NCBI GenBank assembly: GCA_022792885.1
Contig: JAAWBX010000026.1
Span: 85,095-149,094, forward strand
Reading direction: 5' to 3'
Length of the DNA: 64,000 nucleotides
Source: Lachnospiraceae bacterium
GTDB taxonomy: Bacteria > Bacillota > Clostridia > Lachnospirales > Lachnospiraceae
A program made the translations under genes and the position numbers. The notes under the pieces were generated by a model. It did no database searches. It saw only the letters and a program-made list of their open reading frames with translations, and was not told the origin of the DNA. This document shows, piece after piece, positions 1-9,225 of this stretch. Position 1 is the stretch's first letter. Each line of letters opens with the position of its first letter.

Positions 1-344
1 ACAATCCGGTGAATCTCTTCCCTTGTCACATTTTTACAGATCGCTTTCGCCAAAACCACATTCATCTCTGCGGTTAAATCCTCCATTGCCTGCAGTTTAT
101 CGATATCCAGCGCAATTACGGCGCCTTTCCGGCGATCCAGCTTCACAAACCCTTCCTGTCTGAGAACGGCATAAGCTTTATTTACCGTATGCATGTTAAT
201 ACCGATTGTATCCGCAAGCTGACGCACGGAAGGCAACGCATCCCCTTCTTTGATACTGTCCGTCGCAATTCCGTAAATAATCTGATTACGCAGCTGCATG
301 TACAGTGCTTCGTCACTGTTAAAATCAATCTGTATATACAACAT
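1..344 (-). CDS. GntR-family (YtrA-like) transcriptional regulator, N-terminal part
   Basis: The gene starts at the ATG at 344 and runs off the left edge, so only about 114 residues are visible. They hold a winged helix-turn-helix with the GntR signature: LPSVRQLADTIGINMHTVNKAY as the DNA-recognition part, then a wing ending in DRRKGAVI. The short start (MLYIQIDFNSDEALYMQLRNQI) suits the YtrA subgroup, whose members usually have only a small C-terminal dimerisation tail and often control ABC-transporter operons. An AGGAG site sits six bases before the ATG. The promoter just upstream overlaps a perfect palindrome, which suggests autoregulation. The target operon is outside the window. Confidence 0.85.
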   Translation of the reverse strand, partial: MLYIQIDFNSDEALYMQLRNQIIYGIATDSIKEGDALPSVRQLADTIGINMHTVNKAYAVLRQEGFVKLDRRKGAVIALDIDKLQAMEDLTAEMNVVLAKAICKNVTREEIHRI

Positions 345-406
345 AGCTTTCTCCTGAGTCACCGTCACCCGGCATGAGCCTGCGCTCCTGTCACGTGATG
401 ATATAT

Positions 407-447
407 TTGTTATAATCACATTATAACAAAAGCCTGCAAAAAGTCAA
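407..447 (-). promoter_or_regulatory. Promoter of the GntR gene with overlapping palindromic operator
   Basis: On the minus strand, TTGACT (442-447) and TATAAT (420-425) are 16 bases apart. The -10 lies in a perfect inverted repeat, TTGTTATAA-5-TTATAACAA (407-429). A 9-bp dyad over the -10 of a GntR gene is the classic arrangement for an autoregulatory operator. The promoter is read directly from sequence; binding is inferred. Confidence 0.75.
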
Positions 448-455
448 TGCATGAA

Positions 456-487
456 AAAGCCTGCCGTATATTTCCCCGGCAGGCTTT
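456..487 (-). terminator. Intrinsic terminator after the cohesin-domain gene
   Basis: Minus-strand RNA forms an AAAGCCTGCCG / CGGCAGGCTTT stem followed by a T tract, directly after the stop codon at 491. It separates the glyA-dockerin-cohesin unit from the GntR promoter. Confidence 0.8.
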
Positions 488-490
488 CCC

Positions 491-2494
491 TTAATCGTCC
501 AAATCTACAAATTCAAATTCGTCGCCCTCGTCGCCGCTCTCTCCGGGCCGCGACTGAGGTCTGGGCTTCATATTCCGCTCCATCTCTTCCAGTTTTCTTA
601 GAAGCGCCGCGGTCTCCGACATGTTCACGCCGTCCTCATACCCAAACTCTTCCGGCTCTTCCTCCATCATTTCCTCATCATCCAGAGGAATTTCATAATC
701 GAACAACTCCTCCGAATCCGGCTCCGGTTCATCCTCCAATCCCAGATCCTCTTCCAATTCCAGATCATCTACCAGATCCGGAACATCCGAAAAATCCGGT
801 GGATCCATCCGGCTCGGTTCTTCCTCCGCTTCCCGCTCGTCCACGGAATCCGAAAAACTTTCCGGCATATAAGAAGTTTCTTCGTCCCGGGCCTTCCGCC
901 TTGTCCGTCCGTAAGAAGGAGCTGCCTTCGGCATATCCCAGGAATCTCCTTCCTCCTCTTCATAACCGTCTTCCCCGTCGCTCTCCTCATAATCTCCGTC
1001 CGCCGAACGCTTTCTCCGGAATAACAACACAAAGATCAAAAGCGCCGTATCCACAACGCAAAACGCAACCAAAGCCCAGGTAATCCAGCTTTTCTTTTTC
1101 AGCTCCGACTCATAACCCTCTTTCATTTTCCGAACACGCTCGTCCTCGTCCGTATTATTCGAAGGGGCCTCCTGGCTGGCATCCGGTTCCGGAACCGGCG
1201 TATCCAATGTCTCACGGACATACCGCTGAAACGTCTCTTCCACCGAATCGTATCGATACAGGGATTTCTCTCCGTTCCAGTTCATCGCGTAAACCAGCGC
1301 GAAATTCGTATTCATATCCTTCTCAGACACCCATGCCTGTACGATCTCCGTTCCGATTGCAAGAGTCGTCTCCGAAAATCCCTGCGGAATCTCCAGTCCC
1401 TCCTCGGCCGGAAGAATCGTATAGATCTTCTGGTTCATCGTCAGATTGACCAGACGATAAAAGCTGTCCTTCGCCTCCTCATATACATAGAAGGCTCCGT
1501 TCCCCTCTCCGTTCGTCATCCAGAACAACACAAGCGGCTTTGCCAGGCCTCTGGCCGCCTGGATCTCCCGATCTTTATACACATAAGCCTGTACCTCAAA
1601 CCCTTCCGGAATCTCGACCCCTTCCAGAGTCTGGGCAATCTGAAGCGTCTCGCCTTCCATCGCGACCGCAAGCGGATCCGCGCCGGGCTCCGTCGCCTCC
1701 GGCGAGGTTTCGGTTTCCTCCGGTTGAGTCTCGGCCGGCGTCGTTTCCGCGGGCGTCGTCTCGGCCGTCTCCCGCACCGTGTAAATAATATAATCCCGCA
1801 CGGTAACGCCGTCCGCCGCCGTCACGCGGATTCTCGTCGTATTGTTCCCCGGATCCATCCGGGTGCCGGATATCACATAGTTCGCGCCTCCGTCCATCAC
1901 GGCGGCCGACACCACCAAACGTTCCACGTCGGCGGCCACCGTCGTGTGATACTCGTACACGTCCGGCGAAAATCCCGGGTTTAAAGCCCCCGGTCCCACC
2001 TGAAGGCTCGACAGACGGGCCTCCGAAGAGGCAGTCACCGGCGCCTGAATGTTGACGGAGGAACTGACGTTGATGTCCACGAAAACCCCTTCCTCATCCA
2101 CCGAAGTCACCTCAAGATAAGAAGGCTGAACGGTAGTGGTACCGGTCCCGATCGCCCGGAACGACAGATTAAAGCTGACGCTGCCCTGTCCGCCCGCGTC
2201 ATACCAGGAGATGGAAACACTCCCGGCCCCGCCGCTTACCGCCGCCCCGGAAGGACCGGTCCCGCCCGTAAATTCCAGCACGGAAGCATCATACACCAAG
2301 GTCGCGTCGGCGGAACCCAGGCGGCAATCCGATCCCTCCACCGTCATGGTAATATTGACCCCCTCCCCCTGAGTTACCGTGGGATCGTTAAAATAAGCTC
2401 TGCCGCTGGCCGCCTCCGCCCGAATCCCGTTCCCCAGGAGCAGACACAGGGTAAAAACCATACCGGCCAGCCATTTACTCATCTGTTTTCTCAT
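491..2494 (-). CDS. Secreted, membrane-anchored cohesin-domain protein with cadherin-like domain
   Basis: The protein has 667 residues. An N-terminal signal peptide (about residues 1-29, ending AEAAS) is followed by a cohesin-like beta-sandwich (about 30-150; SGRAYFNDPTVTQGEGVNI, then LVYDASVLEFTGG). Next come a cadherin-like beta-sandwich domain (about 160-240; LSSLQVGPGALNPGFSPDVYEY) and a Thr/Glu/Pro-rich linker. A stretch rich in aromatic residues leads to one transmembrane helix near residue 475 (ITWALVAFCVVDTALLIFVL) and a long, very acidic cytoplasmic tail. Cohesins bind dockerins, and the gene immediately upstream encodes a dockerin-bearing hydrolase, so this protein may hold that enzyme at the membrane. 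There is no LPXTG or SLH anchor. An AAAGGAG site lies 12 bases before the ATG. The domain calls are from pattern, not search. Confidence 0.75.
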   Translation of the reverse strand: MRKQMSKWLAGMVFTLCLLLGNGIRAEAASGRAYFNDPTVTQGEGVNITMTVEGSDCRLGSADATLVYDASVLEFTGGTGPSGAAVSGGAGSVSISWYDAGGQGSVSFNLSFRAIGTGTTTVQPSYLEVTSVDEEGVFVDINVSSSVNIQAPVTASSEARLSSLQVGPGALNPGFSPDVYEYHTTVAADVERLVVSAAVMDGGANYVISGTRMDPGNNTTRIRVTAADGVTVRDYIIYTVRETAETTPAETTPAETQPEETETSPEATEPGADPLAVAMEGETLQIAQTLEGVEIPEGFEVQAYVYKDREIQAARGLAKPLVLFWMTNGEGNGAFYVYEEAKDSFYRLVNLTMNQKIYTILPAEEGLEIPQGFSETTLAIGTEIVQAWVSEKDMNTNFALVYAMNWNGEKSLYRYDSVEETFQRYVRETLDTPVPEPDASQEAPSNNTDEDERVRKMKEGYESELKKKSWITWALVAFCVVDTALLIFVLLFRRKRSADGDYEESDGEDGYEEEEGDSWDMPKAAPSYGRTRRKARDEETSYMPESFSDSVDEREAEEEPSRMDPPDFSDVPDLVDDLELEEDLGLEDEPEPDSEELFDYEIPLDDEEMMEEEPEEFGYEDGVNMSETAALLRKLEEMERNMKPRPQSRPGESGDEGDEFEFVDLDD

Positions 2495-2511
2495 CGTCTT
2501 CTTTTTCTCCT

Positions 2512-4560
2512 TTACTGAGCGATCGTAGTCATTCCCAAAATCGCTCTCTGTATCCGCAAAAGATCCGCCGAAGTCACCCGGCCGTCCCGGTTGGCGTCCG
2601 CCGCCGTCCGATAGGCCCCCGACAAATTCACCATACCTAAAATTCCGCGCTGTATCCGAAGCAGATCCGCACTCGTGATCCGACCGTCCCCGTTCGCATC
2701 TCCGTAGAGAATCACCGTGTACTGCGCCTGAACATTACCGGACGCGTTAAGAATCCGTACGATGTTCCCGGTTCCCACGTTCCCGTTCTGAGCTTCGCCG
2801 GAAGCGGTCAGCACCTGCGCGCTTCCGTTCTGCACACCCAAAGCGGCCACGAACTCCGAAGCGCTGACGGGCGTTTTCGGCAGACCCTCGATCGTTCCCG
2901 CCGAGGCCGACACCCGCATGGAAGTATTCAGAGTCGCCGCGGACGGATCCCCCGGATCAACCGGCTGACCTCCGTTGGAACCGGCCACGTGGATCTGATA
3001 AGTCCTCTGCTGCCCGTTCTGGGCCGTCACGACAACCGGGAACGTATTCACACCCGCATGCAGAGGATACGTACCCGTTCCGCTGACCCAGGCGCTTCCG
3101 TCTTTCACTGCAGCGTCAATCGTCACGGACGTCACATCGCCGGGTACCACCACATCATATTCCAGCGTATCCGTATTAAAAGCAGGGGTCAGACTGTAAC
3201 CGTTCACACTCAGAGACGCCAACTTATTGTTCGGGCTGCCGTCGCCGGTCGGCCGCACGGTCGCCGACTCCGGCATATTCTCATATACCGGTATCGCAAA
3301 AGTCAGCGGAGCGTCCCGCATCACTTCATCGTACCCTCTCGCCATCACGTTCGCCTCCGTAGAAGCTCCCTGCACATTCGTCATGTACTGATGCGTATAA
3401 AGAGGGTAATAAGGATTGCTCACCACATTGAACTTCTTCAAATATAAAGTATTCTGAGCCTTTGTCACATAATTCTGCGCATAAGACTGAGCCCCGCCCA
3501 AGATCGCCCCGTACCGGGTATTCCAGGGCCGGTTATAGGAACCGCTCTGCCCCGCATACCAGAGCCCCCTCTGAATCGCGGTCATACTCTCTGTGGCATA
3601 AGCTCCCACATTATAATAGTTGTACAGTCCCTCATAGCCCGGTTCCGTTCCGGAAATACTTCCGCTCGTCCCGTTCACGCCGATCTCCACCCGGATCATC
3701 GAGGCCATAACATAAGGATTCATGCCGGTCTGGGCCGCCACCTCCATGATAACATCCGGATAGCTGTAATCCATTCCGTTCTCCGAAAAACCACCGGTCA
3801 GAAATGTCCCCGCCACGATCCGTCTAAGGCCGTCCAACGTCTGAACGGAAGGGTCATAAGCGTAATCCAGGAACACAAAAATATAATTGGCATCCAGATA
3901 GCTCCTGGGATCCATGAAATAGGCCGTAATCTCCCGGGAAGCCTGCACCCAGGCTGCACCGTCCAAACCTCTCCAGGTACTCGTATCCCAGTCATAAGCA
4001 CCCGGCTGCGTAGATTTCCAGGAGGAAACACTGTTTGCCGAAATGAGGCTCTTACCCAGAACATTCTCCTGACTCACCGCCTCATTCCAATCCAAACCGG
4101 TATAAACCGGGATAAAACGCCATTTCGGATAATAGGTATGTATCGTCCTCAGATCCTGTTTATAACTCTCCGGAAAGCCGGCGATCATGGACTCAAAATC
4201 TCCGTCGCTCCCGTCGCCGCCTCCTCCGCTCGGCTCCCGCACGGTAATATACACGGAGGATGCATACCCCTCCTGACTTCCGTTGTAGCGAATCTTATAC
4301 CATAAGGCTCCGTCCGGTGCGTAAGCTTCGTCAATGATCGTGACCACCGCGCCCTCTCTCACGCTTCCTATCGCAGGATTGCTTGTTCCGGGCTCGCTTC
4401 TCACATTCAAAGAATCCGCCGTGATATACCCGATCTTCTCCGTATACGCATGCACCGAAAAAGGCACCGTCAGGATCCCCAGCGTCGATGTGGTAAGAAT
4501 TGCCAGAATCAGCAAAAACGTCAGTATTGGATTGTGGAGGAAGCTCCACCGTTTCTTCAT
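2512..4560 (-). CDS. Secreted SH3 / glucosaminidase-like cell-wall hydrolase with C-terminal dockerin
   Basis: The protein has 682 residues. It has a signal peptide or N-terminal anchor (residues 1-40) and a bacterial SH3 domain (about 42-107; ITADSLNVRSEPGTSNPAIG). A glucosaminidase-like catalytic region follows (about 125-420; NPYVMASMIRVEIGVNGTSG, then PGYEGLYNYYNVGAY), typical of clostridial endo-beta-N-acetylglucosaminidases. Then come a cadherin-like domain (about 440-530) and a type I dockerin with two calcium-loop repeats (GDANGDGRITSADLLRIQRG and ADANRDGRVTSADLLRIQRA). It probably cleaves peptidoglycan outside the cell. The dockerin could dock on the cohesin of the next gene, 17 bp downstream. 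The gene follows glyA by 25 bp and has an AAAGGGGAG site. Confidence 0.82.
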   Translation of the reverse strand: MKKRWSFLHNPILTFLLILAILTTSTLGILTVPFSVHAYTEKIGYITADSLNVRSEPGTSNPAIGSVREGAVVTIIDEAYAPDGALWYKIRYNGSQEGYASSVYITVREPSGGGGDGSDGDFESMIAGFPESYKQDLRTIHTYYPKWRFIPVYTGLDWNEAVSQENVLGKSLISANSVSSWKSTQPGAYDWDTSTWRGLDGAAWVQASREITAYFMDPRSYLDANYIFVFLDYAYDPSVQTLDGLRRIVAGTFLTGGFSENGMDYSYPDVIMEVAAQTGMNPYVMASMIRVEIGVNGTSGSISGTEPGYEGLYNYYNVGAYATESMTAIQRGLWYAGQSGSYNRPWNTRYGAILGGAQSYAQNYVTKAQNTLYLKKFNVVSNPYYPLYTHQYMTNVQGASTEANVMARGYDEVMRDAPLTFAIPVYENMPESATVRPTGDGSPNNKLASLSVNGYSLTPAFNTDTLEYDVVVPGDVTSVTIDAAVKDGSAWVSGTGTYPLHAGVNTFPVVVTAQNGQQRTYQIHVAGSNGGQPVDPGDPSAATLNTSMRVSASAGTIEGLPKTPVSASEFVAALGVQNGSAQVLTASGEAQNGNVGTGNIVRILNASGNVQAQYTVILYGDANGDGRITSADLLRIQRGILGMVNLSGAYRTAADANRDGRVTSADLLRIQRAILGMTTIAQ

Positions 4561-4585
4561 TCGTTTCTCCCCTTTAATATCTGTC

Positions 4586-5827
4586 CTATTTATGCAGCGG
4601 ATAGCGATCCGTAAGCCCCTTCACCAACTCTTTGGCCTTCCCTGTATTCGCCTCCGCATCGGCAAGTACAAGAGAAATCGCCTCCGCGATCACTTCCATA
4701 TCCGCTTCCCTTATCCCCCGGGTCGTAACCGCCGGAGTCCCCAGGCGAAGGCCGCTGGTCACAAACGGCGACTTCGGATCATCCGGCACCGTGTTCTTAT
4801 TGCAGGTAATGTTCGCCGCATCCAGCAATTTTTCACATTCCTTGCCGGTCAGGCCGCGGCCTCTTAAATCCACCAGCATCAGATGATTGTCCGTGCCGCC
4901 GGAAACAATGTCCACCCCCCGCGCCATAAGAGCCTGCGAAAGCGTCTGCGCATTCTTCAGAATCTGCCGTTGATATTCCTTAAATTCCTGCGAGAGCGCC
5001 TCTTTCAGGCAAACGGCCTTCGCCGCGATCACATGCATCAGCGGTCCGCCCTGGATACCGGGGAAAATAGCCTTATTAAAATTATACTTCTCATTGGCCG
5101 CCGCCGTGGCCAGGATCATGCCGCCTCTGGGGCCCCTCAAAGTCTTGTGCGTCGTCGTCGTCACGACGTCCGCGTAAGGAATCGGGCTCATATGAAGCCC
5201 GGCCGCCACCAGACCCGCAATGTGGGCAATATCTGCCATAAGAACCGCACCCACTTCATCCGCAATCTCGCGGAACTTCTTAAAATCAATCGCCCGGGCA
5301 TAGGCGCTGGCCCCGGCCAGTATCATCTTCGGGCGGCACTCCGACGCGATCCGGCGCACCTCCTCATAATCAATATAACCCTCGCCGTTCACGCCGTAAG
5401 GAACCATACGGAAATATTTGCCGGACATATTGGCCGGGCTTCCATGGGAAAGATGACCGCCGTGGTCCAGATTCATCCCCATAAACGTATCCCCCGGCTG
5501 CATCAGGGCAAAAAAGACCGCCATGTTCGCCTGGGCCCCGCTGTGAGGCTGAACATTCACATAATCACAGCCGAACAGTTCCTTCGCCCGTTCGATCGCC
5601 AAATTCTCAACGATATCCACATAATCACACCCGCCGTAATAGCGCTTACCCGGATATCCTTCCGCGTACTTGTTGGTCAGCGGGCTCCCCATGGCCGCCA
5701 TAACCGCCCGGCTCACAAAATTCTCGGAAGCGATCAGTTCAATATGGCTCTCCTGCCGATCAATCTCCTGCACGATCGCCGACGCGATCTCCGGATCAAA
5801 ACTCCTGACTTCATCCAATGAATACAT
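4586..5827 (-). CDS. glyA: Serine hydroxymethyltransferase
   Basis: This 413-residue PLP enzyme interconverts serine plus tetrahydrofolate with glycine plus 5,10-methylene-tetrahydrofolate in the cytoplasm. SHMT hallmarks are [27 protein letters not shown], the lysine motif [16 protein letters not shown] and the C-terminal [16 protein letters not shown] longer ORF begins at 5929, but family alignment and the GAGGAGG site before MYSLDEV place the start at 5827. The two surface-protein genes follow closely and may be co-transcribed. Confidence 0.97.
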   Translation of the reverse strand: MYSLDEVRSFDPEIASAIVQEIDRQESHIELIASENFVSRAVMAAMGSPLTNKYAEGYPGKRYYGGCDYVDIVENLAIERAKELFGCDYVNVQPHSGAQANMAVFFALMQPGDTFMGMNLDHGGHLSHGSPANMSGKYFRMVPYGVNGEGYIDYEEVRRIASECRPKMILAGASAYARAIDFKKFREIADEVGAVLMADIAHIAGLVAAGLHMSPIPYADVVTTTTHKTLRGPRGGMILATAAANEKYNFNKAIFPGIQGGPLMHVIAAKAVCLKEALSQEFKEYQRQILKNAQTLSQALMARGVDIVSGGTDNHLMLVDLRGRGLTGKECEKLLDAANITCNKNTVPDDPKSPFVTSGLRLGTPAVTTRGIREADMEVIAEAISLVLADAEANTGKAKELVKGLTDRYPLHK

Positions 5828-5906
5828 GATTTTTTCGTCCTCCTCATCTATCCCGCAGATATCCCTGCGCAAAAATAACAACCTGTTTAAACGAGACTTA
5901 TTCAAG

Positions 5907-5915
5907 ATTATATCA
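5907..5915 (-). promoter_or_regulatory. Extended -10 promoter for glyA
   Basis: Minus-strand TGATATAAT fits an extended -10 (TGnTATAAT) about 80 bases before the glyA start. No good -35 lies at 17-bp spacing, which is usual for extended -10 promoters. Confidence 0.5.
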
Positions 5916-5985
5916 CAATCCCCGGACAAACGCCTAGTCTTTTTCCCGGAAAACGAAAAAAACTAAGAAGTTTGATACATGCCGC

Positions 5986-6040
5986 AAAAAGGAGAGCCCG
6001 TGACCGGACTTTTATAATCGTCACGATCCGCTGGCTCCCC
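5986..6040 (-). terminator. Intrinsic terminator after aspS
   Basis: Minus-strand RNA pairs GGGGAGCC and CGTGAC with GTCACG and GGCTCTCC across an internal loop, then runs into TTTTT. It closes the MBL-to-aspS operon. Confidence 0.65.
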
Positions 6041-6066
6041 TTTCTTATCCTAGAATCTTCCGTCGA

Positions 6067-7830
6067 TTAAACCTTCTGTCTGAGATCCAGCTTGATATGG
6101 ACTTCCTCCAACTGTTTCGGTTCCACCTCCGAAGGCGCCCCCATCATGATATCCTGAGCGGTTTTGTTCATCGGGAACGGAATAACCTCCCGGATGCTGT
6201 CCTCGCCAGCGATCAGCATGACCATCCGATCCACGCCGGGCGCAATCCCCGCGTGGGGCGGCGCGCCGTAGCAAAACGCGTTGTACATGGCCGGGAACTT
6301 GGCCTTCACGGCCTCCTCCCCCAGCCCCACCAGTTCAAATGCCTTTATCATCACTTCCGGATCGTGATTTCGCACGGCGCCAGAAGAAAGTTCCACTCCG
6401 TTGCAGACAAGATCGTACTGGTAGGCATAGATATCCAGCGGATCTTTCCCGATCAGGCTTTCCATACCGCCCTGCGGCATGGAGAACGGATTATGACAAA
6501 ATTCCAGTTCGCCGGATTCCTCCCCGATCTCGTACATCGGGAAGTCCACGATCCAGCAAAATTCGTAACAATCCTTGTCGATATAACGCTCCGCGTAATT
6601 GGCCACGATCTTCCGGACGCCTCCGGCCGTCTTCTGGGCCTCCGACCTTGTTCCGGCCGCGCAGAATACCAAATCCCCGGCCTTCAAATCCAGCCCCGAG
6701 ATCACGGCGTCTTTTTTCTGCGCCAGGAATTTGGCGATACCGCCGGCAAATCCGCCGTCTTCTCCCACTTTAAACCAGTAAACCTTCCGTCCGGTCAAAA
6801 CTTCCACATCCTGACAAATCTTATCGATCACTTTGCGGCTTTCACTGAAATCTTCACAGACTACCGCCTTTACCACCGCGCCGTCAAAAGGCTCGAAGCC
6901 GCAATCCGCCAGATACTCCGTCGCCTCGGAAAGCGTCAGTCGGATCCGCAGATCCGGCTTGTCGGAGCCGTATTTTTCCATAGCCTCACGGTAAGGTATC
7001 CGCACAAAAGGCGCCTCGGAAGCCCGGTCATAAATCCCGTACGTTTCAAACACCGGCGGCAGGACCTTCTCGATCACCGCGAACACATCTTCCTGGGACG
7101 CAAAAGCCATCTCCATATCCAATTGATAAAATTCGCCCGGCGAACGGTCCGCCCTGGCATCCTCGTCCCGGAAACAGGGCGCGATCTGGAAATACCGGTC
7201 GAATCCCGACGCCATCAAAAGCTGTTTAAATTGCTGAGGCGCCTGAGGCAACGCGTAAAACTTGCCCGGATGGTTTCTCGACGGCACCAGATAATCTCTG
7301 GCCCCCTCCGGGGAAGAACAAGTCAAAATCGGCGTCGTGATCTCATAAAAATCCAGCTCCGTCATCCGCCTGCGAAGTTCCGCCACGATTCGGGAACGGA
7401 GTAAAATCCGCTCTTTCACCGCCGGATTCCGAAGATCCAGATAACGATATCTCAAACGCATATTTTCATCGGCTTCTTTGGAACGGGAAATCTCGAAAGG
7501 CAGCGCGTTATGATAACATTTGCCCAGAACCGTCAGGCTTTCCGGCACGACTTCAATCTCTCCCGTGGCCATATCCGCGTTCTTGCTGGAACGCTCCCTG
7601 ACGACGCCGCTCACCGAAAGCGTGGATTCCCGGTTCACACCGGCGATTTTATCCATCATCTCTTCCGTCTCGATCACGACCTGGGTTTCGCCGTAAAAAT
7701 CACGCAGAACCAAAAATCCCAGATTCTTGCTGACCTTCCTCATGTTTTCATACCAGCCGGTCAGCGTCACCTTCTGCCCTACCTGCCCGATCCGCAGTTC
7801 ATTGCACGTGTGTGTTCTTGATTGAAACAT
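6067..7830 (-). CDS. aspS: Aspartyl-tRNA synthetase (bacterial type)
   Basis: This 587-residue class II synthetase charges tRNA-Asp. It has an N-terminal OB-fold anticodon domain (residues 1-110), class II motif 2 (RYFQIAPCFRDEDARADRSP), a bacterial GAD insertion domain (about 290-410) and motif 3 (GIAPGVDRMVMLIAG). Length and domain order match the bacterial form. Whether it is discriminating or also charges tRNA-Asn cannot be told from this window. It is the last gene of the operon, 57 bp after hisS. Confidence 0.97.
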   Translation of the reverse strand: MFQSRTHTCNELRIGQVGQKVTLTGWYENMRKVSKNLGFLVLRDFYGETQVVIETEEMMDKIAGVNRESTLSVSGVVRERSSKNADMATGEIEVVPESLTVLGKCYHNALPFEISRSKEADENMRLRYRYLDLRNPAVKERILLRSRIVAELRRRMTELDFYEITTPILTCSSPEGARDYLVPSRNHPGKFYALPQAPQQFKQLLMASGFDRYFQIAPCFRDEDARADRSPGEFYQLDMEMAFASQEDVFAVIEKVLPPVFETYGIYDRASEAPFVRIPYREAMEKYGSDKPDLRIRLTLSEATEYLADCGFEPFDGAVVKAVVCEDFSESRKVIDKICQDVEVLTGRKVYWFKVGEDGGFAGGIAKFLAQKKDAVISGLDLKAGDLVFCAAGTRSEAQKTAGGVRKIVANYAERYIDKDCYEFCWIVDFPMYEIGEESGELEFCHNPFSMPQGGMESLIGKDPLDIYAYQYDLVCNGVELSSGAVRNHDPEVMIKAFELVGLGEEAVKAKFPAMYNAFCYGAPPHAGIAPGVDRMVMLIAGEDSIREVIPFPMNKTAQDIMMGAPSEVEPKQLEEVHIKLDLRQKV

Positions 7831-7887
7831 ACTTCTCTCCTATTCTGATATCCCGGGCTTTACAAAAACCGCCCGGATGTCCAAACA

Positions 7888-9129
7888 TTATTCCCGGTAA
7901 AATTCCCGGATCTCCTGATACCCTTCCGCCTGAAGCTGTTCTTTTTGAAACTTCTTATTTTTATTCATCGGGCTGACCAGCACCTGCCTGCCGGCCTCCC
8001 TGGCCTCCCCGGCCATCCGGAGAATCCGGCACATCTGATCCGACGGCATGTCCTTCTCCACCAGATATGCCGTCTTCTCGCGGCTGCCCGGCACCTGAAA
8101 TCCCTGATCCAGAAGGATCGTGATGATCCGCTCAAAACCGATCGAAATTCCGCAGGCCGGCACCGACAGATTCGTAAACCTGCCCACCATCTCGTCGTAA
8201 CGGCCGCCGCCGCCCACCGAGCAGTTCAGGCCCGCCATCTCGATCTCAAAGATCGTCCCCGTATAGTAGCTCATGCCCCGAACCAGGGTCGGGTCAAACG
8301 ACAGGTAAAAAGGCGTCGCCTTTACCGCTTCCACGCCGGAAATAATCTCCCGCAAATTTTCGACCGCCTCCGAACCGCCCAACAGCCCGTCCACATAGGC
8401 CAGTTTATCCTCCGCCCGGGAAAGGCCCTCAAACATGGCGCCGTACTTTTCGACCGCTTCCGAACCGTAACCGCCGGCCAGAAGCTCCGCCTTCACGCCA
8501 TCGATTCCGATCTTATCCATCTTATCCAGAATAATAAACACCGAATCGTAATCGCTCTCCGAAAAACCGCTGTAGCCGGCCATAGCCTTCAAAAGCCGCC
8601 TGTCATTGATATGCACCGTGAAACCTTCAAAACCCAATTTCCCCAGCAAAGTCGTCGTCGCCAGGATGCATTCGATCTCCGCCAGATAAGACGATTCGCC
8701 CAAAATATCAATGTCGCATTGATAAAACTGGCGGAAACGCCCCTTCTGAGGGCGGTCGGCCCGCCAGACCGGCCCGATCTGAATCGCTTTAAACGGTTTC
8801 GGAAGCTCATTGGCATGATTCGAATAAAAACGCACCAGAGGAACGGTCAGATCGTAACGCATCCCAGCGTCCACCAGATCCTCCGGCGTCTCGGCCTGCG
8901 CAAGGTTCAGCTTCTCCCCCCGCTTCATTATTTTAAAAATCAGCTTTTCGTTGTCGCCGCCCTGCTTGCTCGTCAGATTGGCGATCGATTCCATCGCCGG
9001 CGTCTCAATCGGCGTGAAGCCGAAACTCCTGTAAGTCTCCTTAACCTTATCGATCACATAATCCCGGATCTCCATCTCCCCGGGCAGAATATCCTTCATG
9101 CCCGTTACCGGTTTTTTATTGAGTGCCAT
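7888..9129 (-). CDS. hisS: Histidyl-tRNA synthetase
   Basis: This 413-residue class II synthetase charges tRNA-His. Visible signatures are PVTGMKDILPGE at the N-terminus, the motif 2 region VWRADRPQKGRFRQFYQCD, and the HisA-type motif LVRGMSYYTGTIFEIE followed by GGGRYD. The ORF extends to 9213, but the conserved start MALNKKPVTG has a GGAG site just upstream, so 9129 is chosen. hisS-aspS adjacency is common in Firmicutes. Confidence 0.97.
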   Translation of the reverse strand: MALNKKPVTGMKDILPGEMEIRDYVIDKVKETYRSFGFTPIETPAMESIANLTSKQGGDNEKLIFKIMKRGEKLNLAQAETPEDLVDAGMRYDLTVPLVRFYSNHANELPKPFKAIQIGPVWRADRPQKGRFRQFYQCDIDILGESSYLAEIECILATTTLLGKLGFEGFTVHINDRRLLKAMAGYSGFSESDYDSVFIILDKMDKIGIDGVKAELLAGGYGSEAVEKYGAMFEGLSRAEDKLAYVDGLLGGSEAVENLREIISGVEAVKATPFYLSFDPTLVRGMSYYTGTIFEIEMAGLNCSVGGGGRYDEMVGRFTNLSVPACGISIGFERIITILLDQGFQVPGSREKTAYLVEKDMPSDQMCRILRMAGEAREAGRQVLVSPMNKNKKFQKEQLQAEGYQEIREFYRE

Positions 9130-9225
9130 CTCCTGTTCTCCTTCGCTTTTGATCCCGCGTTCTTTGCCGAATGCCGCACGGCGCTCCCGGCGGCCCTCGT
9201 CATATTCTCTCATTATAATCGGCTT

